Assembly (NCBI GenBank): GCA_907163375.1
Contig: CAJQUW010009231.1
Span: 1 to 64,000 of the forward strand
Direction of reading: 5' to 3'
DNA from: Prostheceraeus crozeri
Lineage: Eukaryota > Platyhelminthes > Polycladida > Euryleptidae
Length of the DNA stretch: 64,000 nt
In this document: piece after piece, positions 28,398 through 41,269 of the stretch
Layout of the letters: the number at the start of each line of letters is the position of its first letter
Numbering within the stretch: the first letter of the stretch is position 1
Program-made: the position numbers and the translations under genes
Notes under the pieces: model-generated
Databases searched by the model: none
What the model saw: the letters and a program-made list of their open reading frames with translations, nothing else
What the model was told of the DNA's origin: nothing

Positions 28398-30569
28398 CCC
28401 AGATTCTATTGTTTTAAGTGATAAAGTCTGCTGATAAATGAATAAACAGATGTGGGCGCGATTTGAAAATTTAGAAGTCCAATTAGCCGATTCGCCAGCT
28501 CAAAACTTCGATTTGACTATGCGATTGGAAAACAAAAGAATTGCACTTCGATTTCGAGTATCATAACTTCCGAAGTGTGAACTTTTGATCACCAATTTTC
28601 AAACCGGTTCAATTATCATTGAAAAATGGAATGCCTGCAAATGAAACAGTAAGAAGTCGTCAAGTGGATAATGTCATGTATTATCAATGAAAAAGATTGC
28701 AGAATATTAAAGCTATGCTATGTTATTGTTTGAACTTTTGCAAAAAAAGTAATAAATAGTAAAAAGTAAAAGTATAGATATAATATAAAAAGCAATTCTA
28801 CAGAAATCGTTAAATCATATGAAATTCCCATGCTGCACAAGAATTAGAAGTGTTAAAAGTTTTATTGATATATTTGCAAATGATTCTCATCTTCTTTTAA
28901 ACTTACGTTTGCATGCTAGATTTAATGGAGCTATTTAAAAATAAATGAAAACAGAAATTATGAAATATGTACCCATACTGCAAATCATAAAGTCCTACTT
29001 AAGTTACAATCTGAGCACTGAATGAAGAACACAAAAAAATTACCGAACTTAAATTCACAGAAGTCATAGAATACGTACTAAGTACTAATATGATGAAACA
29101 TCAATATAGCAATGACTCACTGAGAGGGAAGGACATTCATGCGTAGCACAATAGCGATACATCTATCGGGGTGCGTCACTGCGTTGCCATACAGATTTAT
29201 CACACTTCCCAGCGCAGTCTCCATCGTTCCTGCTCGTGTTGGCTTGTTCGATGTGCTTTGCTTCTACAGTCAGCGCGCTTACCATTCTCTCTGACAGTGC
29301 TTTGAGTCCTGCAAGTGTCTTCCATTCACTCCGACAGTGCTTTGAGTCATGGAAATTGCCATCCTCCCCAACTGCGCTTTGAATCATGCCAGCGTTTAAC
29401 CACTTTACCGACTGCGCTTGAGTCTTGTGCATATTTGTTTGATCCAAATGCATTTGAGTTTAAATGTCAAAGCAGTTCTTAGATAGATGTGCACATGGGA
29501 TATAGCGGGTTAGATACCGGGTATTCCGCATGTCATTCTTCGATTTAGTAGAGATGCTTGTCCCATGCAACTCACTAAATGAGTACGACATGTGCAATGA
29601 GTACGTATTAAGTACTGTACTTTCGAACCCAAAGAGTTCTAAAATGAGTACTGATATATTCACACTCAAGGAGCACTAGATTTTGGGACTAATTTCTTGG
29701 TCGTAGTTAGCACTCAGGTTCAGTACTCTTTCTAGCACTCATTTGGGGCTTTGTGAATAACAGTGCAGTTAACAACAAAAGATTGTAAAGTTATAAAACC
29801 TGAAAATATCAAGAAATAACACGGATATATTATGAAACAACCGTGATTTAATGATCTAGAAATAAAAAGTTAAATTTAAGTTAAAAATTAAAAGTCTGGT
29901 GCTAGCAAGTAGCTCAATATTGAAAAGTAGTCTCTTCGTTGGATTGATTCTATTCTATGCTTATCATCTTTTTCTCTTTTCTCTTCTCACATCCTTTGAC
30001 TAAGATATAAGATAGATTGAATTTATTATACTAGTGATTGAAAGAATACAGAAAAATATTAGATTCACACATTTCGATGCACCGCACAGCCCTATGGAGA
30101 ACATGTCTATCTACCTGCCTATAAGTGATGCCCTGATATCCGATGATCAATTTTTTCGAACAAAGGAATGAACGTGTTAGCAAAATAGACGACAGAATTT
30201 TACGTATGAGTTGTTGTACTCATCTTGTTGAACAATTGAACGTTTCTCACGTGTCGGGTAAAGACCGAGAATTGAGTTACAAGCGATTCATCGGAAAATG
30301 TCATTCGGCGTCAGTCTTCCTTGACGACTACCTCTCACTTTTTCTAGATATCGATGCTACGCTCTTGGAAGATAGAAGTGGTCTCCTTTGTGAGTCGGAG
30401 GGATTTCAAAGTAACATCCGTAAGTCTCCTGCACACTGTTAACTTGACAAGAATCTATAATGCGCCTGTCGAGAAACTTGCTCGGATAGCAGCTTTACTA
30501 TTAATGTACTTTGGAATTCGGATGTGTTATTATTGCTTTAATGCTCAGCCTCATGAACAAGACTATTTT
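28398..30569. other. non-coding with a degenerate minisatellite
   Basis: Between about 29280 and 29420, four loose units of 45-55 bp share ACAGTGCTTTGAGTC / ACTGCGCTTTGA. Elsewhere only short ORFs without motifs are seen. Confidence 0.45.
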
Positions 30570-31920
30570 CTTAAACGTGATCATGTCGCAAGTTACAATA
30601 CCTACCACTGAAAGAGCAAAATATTATAATCAAAGACAATGATCACAATTAACTCAAAAATATGTAAATTGGTCTAAATTGCTATTCAGATTCAAGAAAT
30701 GAGGCATGAATTTAGTGAGTCATAAGATCATGCCGATGAAAATCGAATTAAAAATTTCAAACTTCAGCTTGGAAGCACAATAAGATCTCGACTTATCCGT
30801 GGAAACTTGCGTTATAATGCAATTCATGAAATTTCCTTGATAATCAGCTTTATTTCTTCTTAATAAAGGTGTCTTTTAGTAAATGTTCCTTCCTTTTGAT
30901 ATTCAATTCTAAATTACTTATGCTGTACGTGGGTTCACGTTGCTATTAGGTAAACACAGGAATAATTCGCAAAAATTTAGCTTCTCAAAACGTGATCAAA
31001 ATGTTATTGGATATCAAAAGGAGTGAACATTTACTAGAAAGCAGCTTATTACAGTAAGAGGAAATAAAGCTGATGATCAAATGAATTTCATGAACCGCAT
31101 TATAATGAAGTCTTCATGGAAAAGTCGAGATCTTATTTTGCTTTCTTCGCTGAAATTTTAAGTTTTTAATTCAATTTTCATCGATATGATTTTATGAGTC
31201 AATAGATTCGAGTTTCATTTCTTGAATCTGAATAGTAATGTGGACCCATTTGCATCTTTTAAAGTTAACATGATCATTGCCTTTGATTGTTATTTTTCTC
31301 TACCAGTGGAAAATAGCTTGCGATATGATCACGCTTTAGAAAATACTCTAAGAAGGTTGAGCATGTAAATACCCAATTGTGTTCAATTTATGATCATTTA
31401 ATAAAATCGAAACTGGATACACATTGGGGATTTAATTAATGCTGAGTTGCTACTCTACCTAATATACCTACTCTATTTGTTCGCACTTTCAATGTGTTGC
31501 TGAAAGGACACAAAAGTTAGTTAAATTAGCAATTCCATTAACCATCACTAAAAGTTCAGGTTCATCTTAATATGATTATCTTCTTAAGTGTGGATCATAT
31601 CGCAAACTGCCACTGAAAGAGAAAAACATTACAATCAAAGAAAATGATCACAATGAACTTTAAAATATATAAATGGGTCTTCATCACTATTCAAATTAAA
31701 GAAATGACGCCTTGTGAGTCATAACATCATGCCACTGAAAATTGAATTAAAAACATGACATCTCAGCCAAGAAGCTCTGAATAAGATTTCAACTTTTCCT
31801 TGAAGACTTGCAGGAACTTGTTATATATTGCAGTTCATGAAATTTCCTAGATCATCAGCTCAATTTCCGCTTCATTAAGATGCTTGTTAGCAAATATTCA
31901 TTCGTTTTGATATCCATCTT
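30570..31920. repeat. three-copy repeat, 335-345 bp, orientations + - +
   Basis: Copies lie at about 30570-30915 (+), 31010-31345 (-) and 31580-31920 (+). All share GTGATCATGTCGCAA-like starts, a CCACTGAAAGAG segment, ATGATCACAAT and a TTTTGATAT end. The first two form a foldback with a loop of about 95 bases. Divergence is moderate (small indels). No coding capacity is seen, so this is probably a non-autonomous foldback element. Confidence 0.8.
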
Positions 31921-32158
31921 GTTTCATGCTACTTATAAAGTGGCTTCATGTCGGCAGTATATAAACACATGAAGATGCAATCGTGGTTTTCCCTCCGTTG
32001 CTTGAAGAATAAACACATGAATAATTTGCAAAAATTTAGCCTTTTAAAAACTGATCAAATAATTTTTTTGACCACAGGAACGTAATCTCCGCAAAAAACT
32101 AAATCTTTTGATATAAAAGTTTCACTGCATACAGATACTTTTTTGAGTCGACACTATA

Positions 32159-33942
32159 CAGGGTGAGCGGAAAGTCTCTCCCTGATTTCGAAAGCCTGTA
32201 GTTAAATATATTTTTAAGTCTAATTTTTCGCCTCATAATTAACAATGCATCAAAGTTTTATGCCAAAACAAGCATTTTGATCCACTACAATCTATTTAGT
32301 CACAGTAGTTGCTCAAAATGACCTCCATCAACTGACACACAAAGATCAAGTCTTTTCTCGAACGACTGAAAAGCAGAGTCAAGATGCGATGGCAAAAGTT
32401 GATTAAACGCTTCTCGAATCGCACAATTCAGACCCGTAATGCTGGTAGGCTCTCGTTTTTGAAACAAAGATTTAACATGACTCAAAAAAATTAGAGTCCA
32501 TCGGGGTCAAATCTGGACTTCGTGGAGCCCAATGGAATGGGCCATTGTTACCGATCCAGCGGTTGCCGAAGTTAGAATAAAGGAAAGAATTCGTCGTGTT
32601 CGCCCAATGACATGGTGCACCATCATGCATGAAGATGGTTTTTGAAAAACATCTCATCCTCTTCATCGCAGGAATGGCAAATTCTAGCAGCATTTCGAGG
32701 TAGTCCTTGGCCTTGACCGTCGATTCAAATAGGAATGGTCCTATCACTCGATCGCGATACATCCCTGCCCAAACACAAACTGATGGAGATTTTATTGGAA
32801 CTTCGTGAATTTCATGAGGATTGTTTTTTCCCCAGATAATGCAGTTATGCGATTGATGCGGCCATTCAGATGAAATGTCGCCTCGTCGGAAAAAATACGT
32901 TGTTAAGATAGGCGTCATCCTCCACTATTCTGGTAAGAAACTCGGTGCACATCAAGTCTGGCGGCTTTGTCAGATGGGTACAGGTTTTGAACCGCTGTAC
33001 TGTGAAAGGGCTTCATTCCTATATCCCTCTTCAAGTGATCTCGGATAGTTCAGTAAGGCATGCTCAATTGATTAGATTCTGAACGAAGTGACGTTGATGG
33101 ATGATCACTGAACAGCTGCTCGATCATATCATCACTATCATTTAGAGATGGTCGACTACTTCTGTCACGGTCGTGAACAGATCCAGTCTCTTTAAATTTT
33201 TTGAAGCACTCTCGAATGGTCTTTTCTGCTGGTGGTTTGCTATCATGCAGAGAATGCCACTTCCTCTGGACAGATGTCACAGATTTCAATTCTGCCATTA
33301 GCAGGACAATGGAGATGCGTTCTTCGGTTGATAGCATCGCGAAGTGAAATGAAAATGAATTTCTGTTCTCTTGATTTCATATCATATTTTTCAGCACTAA
33401 CACACATCTGAGTGAATCGTATTAATCAAAAGCAGACAATATGAATCCAACTATTCGATTTATTTTGACAATAGATATTTGATCACAATGGTTTCACACA
33501 TAGCACAGAAGCATTTAAAAGCATAGATATCTGGACGACATTGGTGTCGTTAGTCTAGGCACATGCATTTCAATCTGGTCGCCTTGAAGCCGGTCAGCTA
33601 TGTTCTCTATCGCATTGACACATTAGAATCATCAAAAGCTTACAACACCTGGTTGCTTCCAAGAAATAGAATCCAAAAGGACATTCACTTCAGCATAAAC
33701 TTAGACAGTGTTTGCAAGTTTTTAGCTCATTCATTTATATTTTCGTATTTCATTTGCTTAATTTTGTACGAAGGCATCTCTAACCCTTAAGCGATTGAAT
33801 AGATTGTAGTAGATCAAAATGCTTGTTTTGATATAAAACTTTGGTACATTCTTAATTATGAGACGAAGAATTGGACTTAAAAATATATTTGCTTTGAAAC
33901 TACAGGCTTTCGAAATCAGGGAGAGACTTTTCGCTCACCCTG
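32159..33942 (-). mobile_element. mariner-like transposon, DD41D type, decayed
   Basis: Ends start CAGGGTGAGCGGAAAGTCTC on the left and the matching complement on the right, with flanking TA on both sides. The inverted repeats extend about 150 bases with some mismatches (shared AAACAAGCATTTTGAT). About 450 bases on the right between gene and TIR are not explained by the transposase. Confidence 0.85.
32300..33337 (-). pseudogene. DD41D mariner transposase remnant
   Basis: The reading frame is broken into at least three pieces: 33337-33050 (ATG start, HTH with TIRECFKKFKETGSV and RDRSSRPS), 32918-32472 (MHDGAPCHWA and APRSPDLTPMD), and 32485-32300 (HVKSLFQKREPTS, C-terminal). Two catalytic Asp codons are visible with 41 residues between them. 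The first Asp region (near 32885-32905) is shifted out of frame. Multiple frameshifts make it inactive. Confidence 0.85.
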
Positions 33943-33944
33943 TA

Positions 33945-36849
33945 TATACACACCTACTACATACTTACTCTTTTTACACACGAATTTGAAAAAATGTAAA
34001 TAACATGCATAGTTCACATCCCCAAGCATCAACACAGTTCCTCCGTTCAATATGTAGTCACACATGAATGTAAACTACTTTGGAGCCCTTTCTTCTATTG
34101 CTAAAATCTCAGTAGTGCATTCAAAATGGAATTTATGAATGCCCTAGAGTAATAGAATAGTCTCTTGGCGTAATATCGTTTCGGGACTTCGAGGTCACTG
34201 CGATTTCATGAAGAGAAAATCACAAGCAACAATCAAAGGCATGCTTCCATAGGTGATGCTCTTCTAATAAGCGCTTGAAATTCGGCAGGTAGATACATTT
34301 TCATCTTTCAAAGCTGTTGAAGACTGTTCAATGCATTTGAGGCTGACGTTGTCGTTATTTGATGGCAAAACTCTCACACTTGCAGAAATCTTCATAAGTC
34401 TACATTTGCAGATGCAGCTACAGTATTTTGAACCAGTGGCTGAGAAATCTAGCCGCTTGGAAAGGACATAACACAGAAAGCACACCTGGCATTGGTGAGA
34501 GCTATGTGAAAGATAAACGCAGTAAGTGCGACAAAACCGCAACGCTCCACTATTGGCTGTTGCGATCTGTAGGCTATCTGCGATTTCATTGGAGCAAGCG
34601 TGATTTTATATTTCGAAAAGACCCTTGACTTCATGTAGAAATTTCAGCGTGTTTCACTAGCGAGACTTTCATAGACTTAAATGTTAATAAGGGATGTTTT
34701 TTCTACATGATGAACCCACTCATGGAACTATTGCAATTTGTGACAGGTTTATAAACATTGGCTGGACTACAATGCAAGATTGTAAGTTCTTATTCAATTC
34801 GACTTCTTATTTCTTTCGTATTCCGATAAGACGGTTTACCTATCACCTGCGTGTGATGCATTTCAGTCAATCTTGTTTTTTTTTATTTCTAGCATTTCAT
34901 TTCATTTCGTTAGATCAAAGCTAATTATGATCTTCTACGAATCGGTTCAGCATATAGTTCAACCGACAGACCTATTCATAGAAATCCGACTTTTCACTTT
35001 GCGCTAGTTAGTGGGAGTGCAATAATGGACAATGGCTGCTTGTTGATGGCAATTTCAACTGCTCGGTCAGACACCGATCTGGGAGATGTTACTAGACCTT
35101 AAGACGAATTGAAATTGAAACATGTTGCACCTATGATAAATTCTGTGAATATCATTTTGTGATCAGAACAGTTTGTATGTTTATTTGCAACAATAACACT
35201 GGTTGTCATGACGTTTTCATTATCTTAAACGGCAAATCGGTCAAGCTGCCGGTTACGAGGAATGTCGTATTTCTGCCTGCTGTTGGAGAATTCTGCCCGA
35301 AGACTTTCATGTGCCATAGCATGTTGTGCTTCCATCTTCAGGTGTATGCACTGGGAGGAGGTTCACGAAGACAATCTTCAAGTGAACTTCGTTGCCGGAT
35401 TTCAGAACATTTATACGTGCACCTACATCTGGGAACATCTCTAATTCTGTCGCATATCACTCTGCTTGACTGACTGTGTTCTCCCGAGCATTTTCTATTT
35501 GTTGCCATGGATAGACGTTTCGACAAGAAAGAGAGTCGCTCTGATCGGCCCCAAGGCCTTCGCCGTAACTCAGGCAGCACTAATCCTACAGTGAATCCTA
35601 CAGTGAGCTGTTGACTTATAGAGTGAGCGACACGTACTCCTCAAATGGTTTACCCAGATATCTACTATACTACCTCGAGAGATGACGTGATGGTCTCAGA
35701 TGCTCCACATGCCCCTTGCCTTGGGAACAATCAACAGCTCGTGTATTTTTTCCTATCCGCTAGTTCGATCTGTGCAGCAGCTCATACTATCTGCGTCACT
35801 GAATGTCAACAGTGTCGAATTCGTCTGTTGAGTAGTCATCTTATCATGTAACATAGCAGTAGCGAAGCATTTCCGTGCCGTTAGTGACACTTCATCACCT
35901 TTGTTCCTGTATATTTCTGAGATCCACACAATCGATGATCTGAAATTCTTCCCATTCCATCACTGTTTCATCGACTCAAACAGACTGCAAAAAGAGTCAA
36001 AGTGGATTAAAATGTTAGGGACGAGTTGAGGATGATATTGATACATCAGACTGACTGACGGATTAATTTCCACATGACTGGAAATAAAAAGTATTACTTA
36101 TTACATGAACATAGGTTTATTTCAATAACAAAAACGAAGTGTTTTGAATCATATAGACAGTATGATTGCCAGAGAGGCGAAATTTTATTGTTAATACATG
36201 GAATAAAAGTGATTACACATCATATATTCATCCAACCTTTTACAGAAGACAATAGCTTCAATCATTATCTAGACTAAATAACGCTCTCTGTTTACATACC
36301 AAATTGCTAATGGATAATTGAAAAGCAAGTTACGTTATGGGCATTGCCAATTGCAGAATTATCAAACACAGACCACGCAGAACACAAAATGTCAGTGGTA
36401 TAAAATTGCAAAAATTCATAGTGCTGAGTTTCAAAATGTCGAGAAGTTTTTGATAAATCAATATTCAGTTAAGTGGGTGTTCAACCGGTCTTTGTATTGT
36501 ACACAACTGTGTAGTTTTGCAGGTATCTAGTTTTCAACAAATGTCACAATTTATCATTATACTTCTGTCAATTTTTTCGTGAATATTGAAATATAGAAAA
36601 CATACAACATGATGTATTCATTTATGCGATCAACCTTCAACCAGATTTCAAAGTGTTCTGGATGAAACTGTATTAATAAAATCAATAGTGATAATAAAAT
36701 AATAGAAATTAATAGGAAATACATAGCTAAAGTATATTTCTGATTAAGTAACATTAGGTTTTTTCTTTCGGTAGGTGGTTAAAATTAGGGCATAAAGTGA
36801 AGGTAAATTAAATGGCACTCATGAAAAATAATGCGTTACCACAGCGACC
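33945..36849. other. non-coding
   Basis: Intergenic sequence to the right of the mariner. Several ORFs of 60-105 codons occur on both strands but none shows a domain, splice context or repeat support. Confidence 0.4.
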
Positions 36850-37604
36850 TCATGAAGTGAGTGTGCGTTCCTCTAGATGGGTGCGTTCATGCCTCAACAT
36901 TATTCCTCTTCTACAGAAAGATTTCCCACAAAGTCCGCATGAAAATAGCTTATTGACCGAATGTTCTCGCATATGTTTATCCATATTATGTTTTTGTGAA
37001 AAAATCTTCCCGCACATGCATGAAAATGGTCTGTCACCTATGTGAAGAAGAACATGCATATCCAAATTTCCTTTCGTAGAAAATGACTTTCCACAAATGT
37101 CACACGAAAAGTAGTTCTCCTTTGAATGAACTCTCATATGCTTTTTCAAGTCACTAGTCTGCCAAAATGTCTTTCCACAAATCATGCATGTAAAAGGTTT
37201 TTCTCCTGAGTGTTCTCGTTGATGTCGCACGAAGTTGCCACTCGAACGAAATGATTTGCCACAAACGCTGCAAGAAAATAGTCTCTCCTCCGAATGTGTT
37301 CGCATGTGATTGATCAAATTACATTTTTTTAAAAAGGATTTACCACAATTATCACATGGAAATGGTCTATCACTTGATGTACTCTTTATCAAGTCTTCGC
37401 TCTGACTGATTGACTTTTCACATGTATTGTATGGAGGATCATTTGCACAAACCAGTTTTCGCACATATAAATCGCTGATTTGTTTCTCAGATAATGATTT
37501 TTCATAAACTCGGTGCTGCATTTCATTGTAGCTCGGAAGTGGCACATCAATCAGATTCATTTGCTTCGCCGCTTCATTTGTTGCATCAGTTCCGATCGAC
37601 GATT
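36850..37604 (-). CDS. terminal exon of a C2H2 zinc-finger protein (six fingers)
   Basis: An acceptor TTTTCTTTTCAG lies just before 37604 and the exon begins in phase 1. The first 90 residues are a linker, followed by six tandem C2H2 fingers with TGEKP-like joins (CxNCGKSF, CSVCGKSF, CMICGKTF, CDICGKSF, CMCGKIF, CGLCGKSF) ending with a short tail LEERTLTS. Finger 5 has only one residue between its two Cys (SCMCGK), which should weaken zinc binding. Such arrays bind DNA as transcription factors in the nucleus. Upstream exons at 39.5 kb and beyond match in phase. Confidence 0.85.
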
Positions 37605-39494
37605 CTGAAAAGAAAATATAGAGCAAAAATTTTAACATCGGTAAACAAAAAACCAATTATTTATACATTTATTTGGCTGTATTTATACAGCGATGTACCC
37701 AAAAGAGGCTCACAGCGCACAACGTATGCAAAAATGCCAGTCACAAGAAAAATAAAGTTAAAAGTCACGAGAAAACTTTGCTTATCAGAATCTTCCTTCA
37801 GCAGCGCTTGAAAGTCAAGAAACTGTTTGCATTTCGAATATCTCGAGGGATGCGATCTCATATTGTAGGGCCATTGAAGCTGAACGCTCGATCACCTCGA
37901 GATATTGACTTAATGGAAGGCACTTCAAATATGCAGCTATCTTCAGATGAATGTATAGATAGCGTGAAGGACGACGGACATGTAGCAACTTATACATATA
38001 CTGGGATAATATAATACAACAAGCGCAACATATAATTATGCAGTGCGCTTTCAGAGGACAGATCAAAGTCCAGTCTGAACCTTAGTTTGACGCAACAAAC
38101 ATTTCTCTGTGCTTCTTAATATCCAAAATCATACAAGTACTTGGAAAAACCCTTCAACTGTTAAGGTTTATGGTCGCTCTACAAGTTTAAAGAATATGTT
38201 ACCATTGCTCTTTCGACGTAGTGCACAAACACAGTTACACCGCCAGATGATGATGACTACTATCGCTCAAATAACACAGGTGTCCCTCAATGAAGCACAT
38301 TTAATTGCATGGACACAAAGGAGGAAAAATGGATTGATAATAACTTTGTCAGCGATGGAGAAGGCTTAACCCCATTAGGAACGGGGGTGAACCCTTTATC
38401 AGCTTCTTTTTATATCTCCTGAAATAAGTCAGATAGAAGTTTATTTTTTTGTGACTTTTAGTTTGTATGTATGTTGAAGTTTCAGTAAAAATGTGACCAA
38501 AATTGACGCACAATAAGGTCAGTTTTAAAGGTCATATAAAAGTACCTTTTAGAAAATTGACGACTTTCATTTAGAGTAGCATTGATTATTGATATAAATG
38601 TTTCAGTATCATATTTACATGATATTTATGCATGTGCAATTCAAGATTGTTAACATACACATTCATCTTATCTCCCAAAGTGAGTACATGTATATGAAAT
38701 ATACACATATAGTGTAGGCCTACATGTACATGAACTTTGATGTGAATTTTTAGATATGAAACCCACAGAATAATGCAAAATACATATCACCATTCGAAAT
38801 ATTGCATTCGGAATGCACTTGTATCATGACCTCTCTTTATAACAAATGAGTCATTAGAACGAGACATTTGTAAAGATAGAAAAATGCGATAATACATGAA
38901 AAGACATTATTTGCGTTTAAATCTCAAATTGCTATTCATAGTACTAAAATTAACGTAGAATTTTATGCTTATAACACCATATAGATATGCCTGAGTAAAA
39001 GTTTGTAGAAATACTTCAGTCATAATGAACAATTTTTGAAGAGTCAAAAAATATACATGGATTCATAAAAAAATGAAAAAATTTAAAAATTCAAATTTTA
39101 AATGCAAATTTTCGGTATGAAGGTATTCGAATCATGGAAAATAGGCCATACCATTCGAAAGAGGAGACTCAAAATCTGTAATATTCTTATTTTTAATAAT
39201 TTATCCACCGGAACATGGAACATTTGAGGAATGCCCCCCTACTGTCTTACGACACTAAAAATCTTCCAGTCCTGATAGGGTTCACACAAGATTGATGTCA
39301 CATTATCATGGTATTTTCGAAATGAAATCATTTTTATCAACTTGAACACATCAAGATCTGAAGAAAAAAATTGCACTCCTCAACATCGTTGAAATAATTA
39401 TTGTCCTAGAGAATCATGTCATTCTAAATCACTAACTTATAATGCTTTATTGAGCAATGTGGATTTTCGTTTAAACTTTGTCTAATGATCTCAC
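37605..39494 (-). other. intron of the zinc-finger gene
   Basis: Bounded by the donor GTGAGATC after 39495 and the acceptor before 37604. It holds no supported gene; the ORFs at 37.6-38.4 kb lack motifs. Confidence 0.45.
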
Positions 39495-39698
39495 CCATCT
39501 CTTGCTGATATAAACTTCCATCACATTCCATTTGACATTCTGATTTCTCTTCCGTCGCCTCTTGATGTTGTAAGTCACTTGTATCCGTCATTGTGGTGTT
39601 ATTTTCTTGTTTAATCACATCAGTAACATTTCTGGCCATCTGGTCAGAGGAAGATGCAATTTCATACAAGCTCATAAAGTCGGCCGTCGGTCGGTTTT
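39495..39698 (-). CDS. zinc-finger gene internal exon, type A1
   Basis: 204 nt, acceptor TTTGTTGCAG, donor ATGG|GTGAGA, phase 1-1. Encodes NRPTADFMSLYEIASSSDQ, then VIKQEN (a psi-K-x-E sumoylation-type motif), then DLQHQEATEEKSECQME. It is the exon of this type nearest the finger exon and joins it in frame (G|AA). Confidence 0.75.
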
Positions 39699-41140
39699 CT
39701 GCAACAAATGTGCGAATGTCAAGATAATCAAGATAAAGAAATTTGACTATGACAGTCGGTCCAAAGATCATTTTCTTCGATGTGTTTAGATGAATGCCTG
39801 AAACACTTCATCTCTACCTTCTCCATATTGACCCCTTCCTTCTTCAAAGCATTGCTCCGTATCAGATGATAATCACGGCACTACATGTTCAGAGAATGAA
39901 CTTTCTAATGATAGTATTCATTTCAATAACCCGCTCATCTTTGCAATTCATAACTAGCAATCTAAAATCATCGATTTTAACAAATTTTTTTGAAGCGTTT
40001 AGAGTTTTCAAGTATTACCTATGAGTAAACTTAATGATTGCTGTTTATGATACCCTGATGGGCTACATGCTATTATGTTACTTATAAGCGCCAAATGAGA
40101 TTGATGAATTTGATTAGTGCAAGAAATACAACTGAAATAAGCATACATTAAGTGTGAAACATTCTCCTAAAAAATGAACACTCCCATTTAACTGCGAAAT
40201 GGTATTCTACGGTTACAAACAACCTAAAGCGTCTTTATAGAGAAGACGACTTGCAGAAACGCAAAGAATTCAAATGGCTAGAAAAAGAAACAAAAATGAC
40301 TTCTTAGATACGCTATCACTACTTAAAAAATTCTAGGATGTAGTACTTAATATGCATTTGAATTTCAGATAGTGCAAATACTGTCTATAGTACAATAGAT
40401 TATCATGATGTGACTCAAAGACTTATATTTACAAAATGCTGCCCCCACATTGAAAATCGAGACGTTTCGAAATGTTTCAAAAGCACTTCGAATAGCGCTT
40501 CGCAAAATTTTGGACTTTGGAAAAAACTACTTTTCAAAATATCTCATCAATTTACCCTTCCAGTCGAAGCAATGCAACAATCTTTGGTGAGGAGTTTGAA
40601 AATACTGTAAAACTAAAGGCCACAAAAAAGTAGGTCGGTCGGCCTAGTTTTAGAAGGAGCTCGACAAAAAACGCGACAGGTGAGTCGAGTTTCACCCGCG
40701 GTATGGATGGGGAGACTGTAGTGAGAAGTTTACATGAAACCTTTTCACTCGTGCTTAATCGATCTATACATCGCGTACGCCTACAATTCTCAATCTTGAG
40801 AGACCCAGATTGTGCACAAGCTTTTTCCATGCATTCACGACGTGCTTTACTTTCCTTACGTACCTACTTGCGGCGTGCTTTTTCACAGGACCCAGATTCT
40901 GTGAAAGTGTCCGTTGTAGCTATTCTATAGTCATTATATTCATACTCTACAACTTGTTATCAAGGAACAATGATTTTGTGAGTTTATCATGTGATCATCC
41001 AGCGCCATGCTTCCTATCCTACAATAGAAATGATCTCATCGCAGTGGACGGGCTTCGGAAGGTCTTACACAAGATGGGAGTTGAAAATATCTGAAAGCAT
41101 TGAACTATCTCTTAAATTAATGTGACAATTAGTTTCTTAC

Positions 41141-41269
41141 TTGACTCCTTATTTGATTCAGATCTGAAGACGTCCATTCTCCACAATTCTGGTTCCTGCT
41201 TTGCTTGCAATTCACATTCCTCTGCTGCTGAGTTGCCAGCATCGTGGTTGGTGACGTCAGCGTTGTTTA
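41141..41269 (-). CDS. zinc-finger gene internal exon, type C
   Basis: 129 nt, acceptor TTTCTTTTCACAG, donor CAA|GTAAGA, phase 1-1. Encodes NNADVTNHDAGNSAAEEC, then AKQEPE, and ends SESNKES. The phases allow it to splice with any of the type A exons or the finger exon. Confidence 0.65.

Noticed and set aside
29280..29420. CRISPR-like array
   Set aside because: Units are degenerate and lack unique spacers, and the sequence is eukaryotic.
29163..29453. 96-codon minus-strand ORF
   Set aside because: It lies on the degenerate minisatellite, which explains its open frame.
40703..40930. 75-codon plus-strand ORF with Arg-rich sequence
   Set aside because: No splice sites, motif or poly(A) context.
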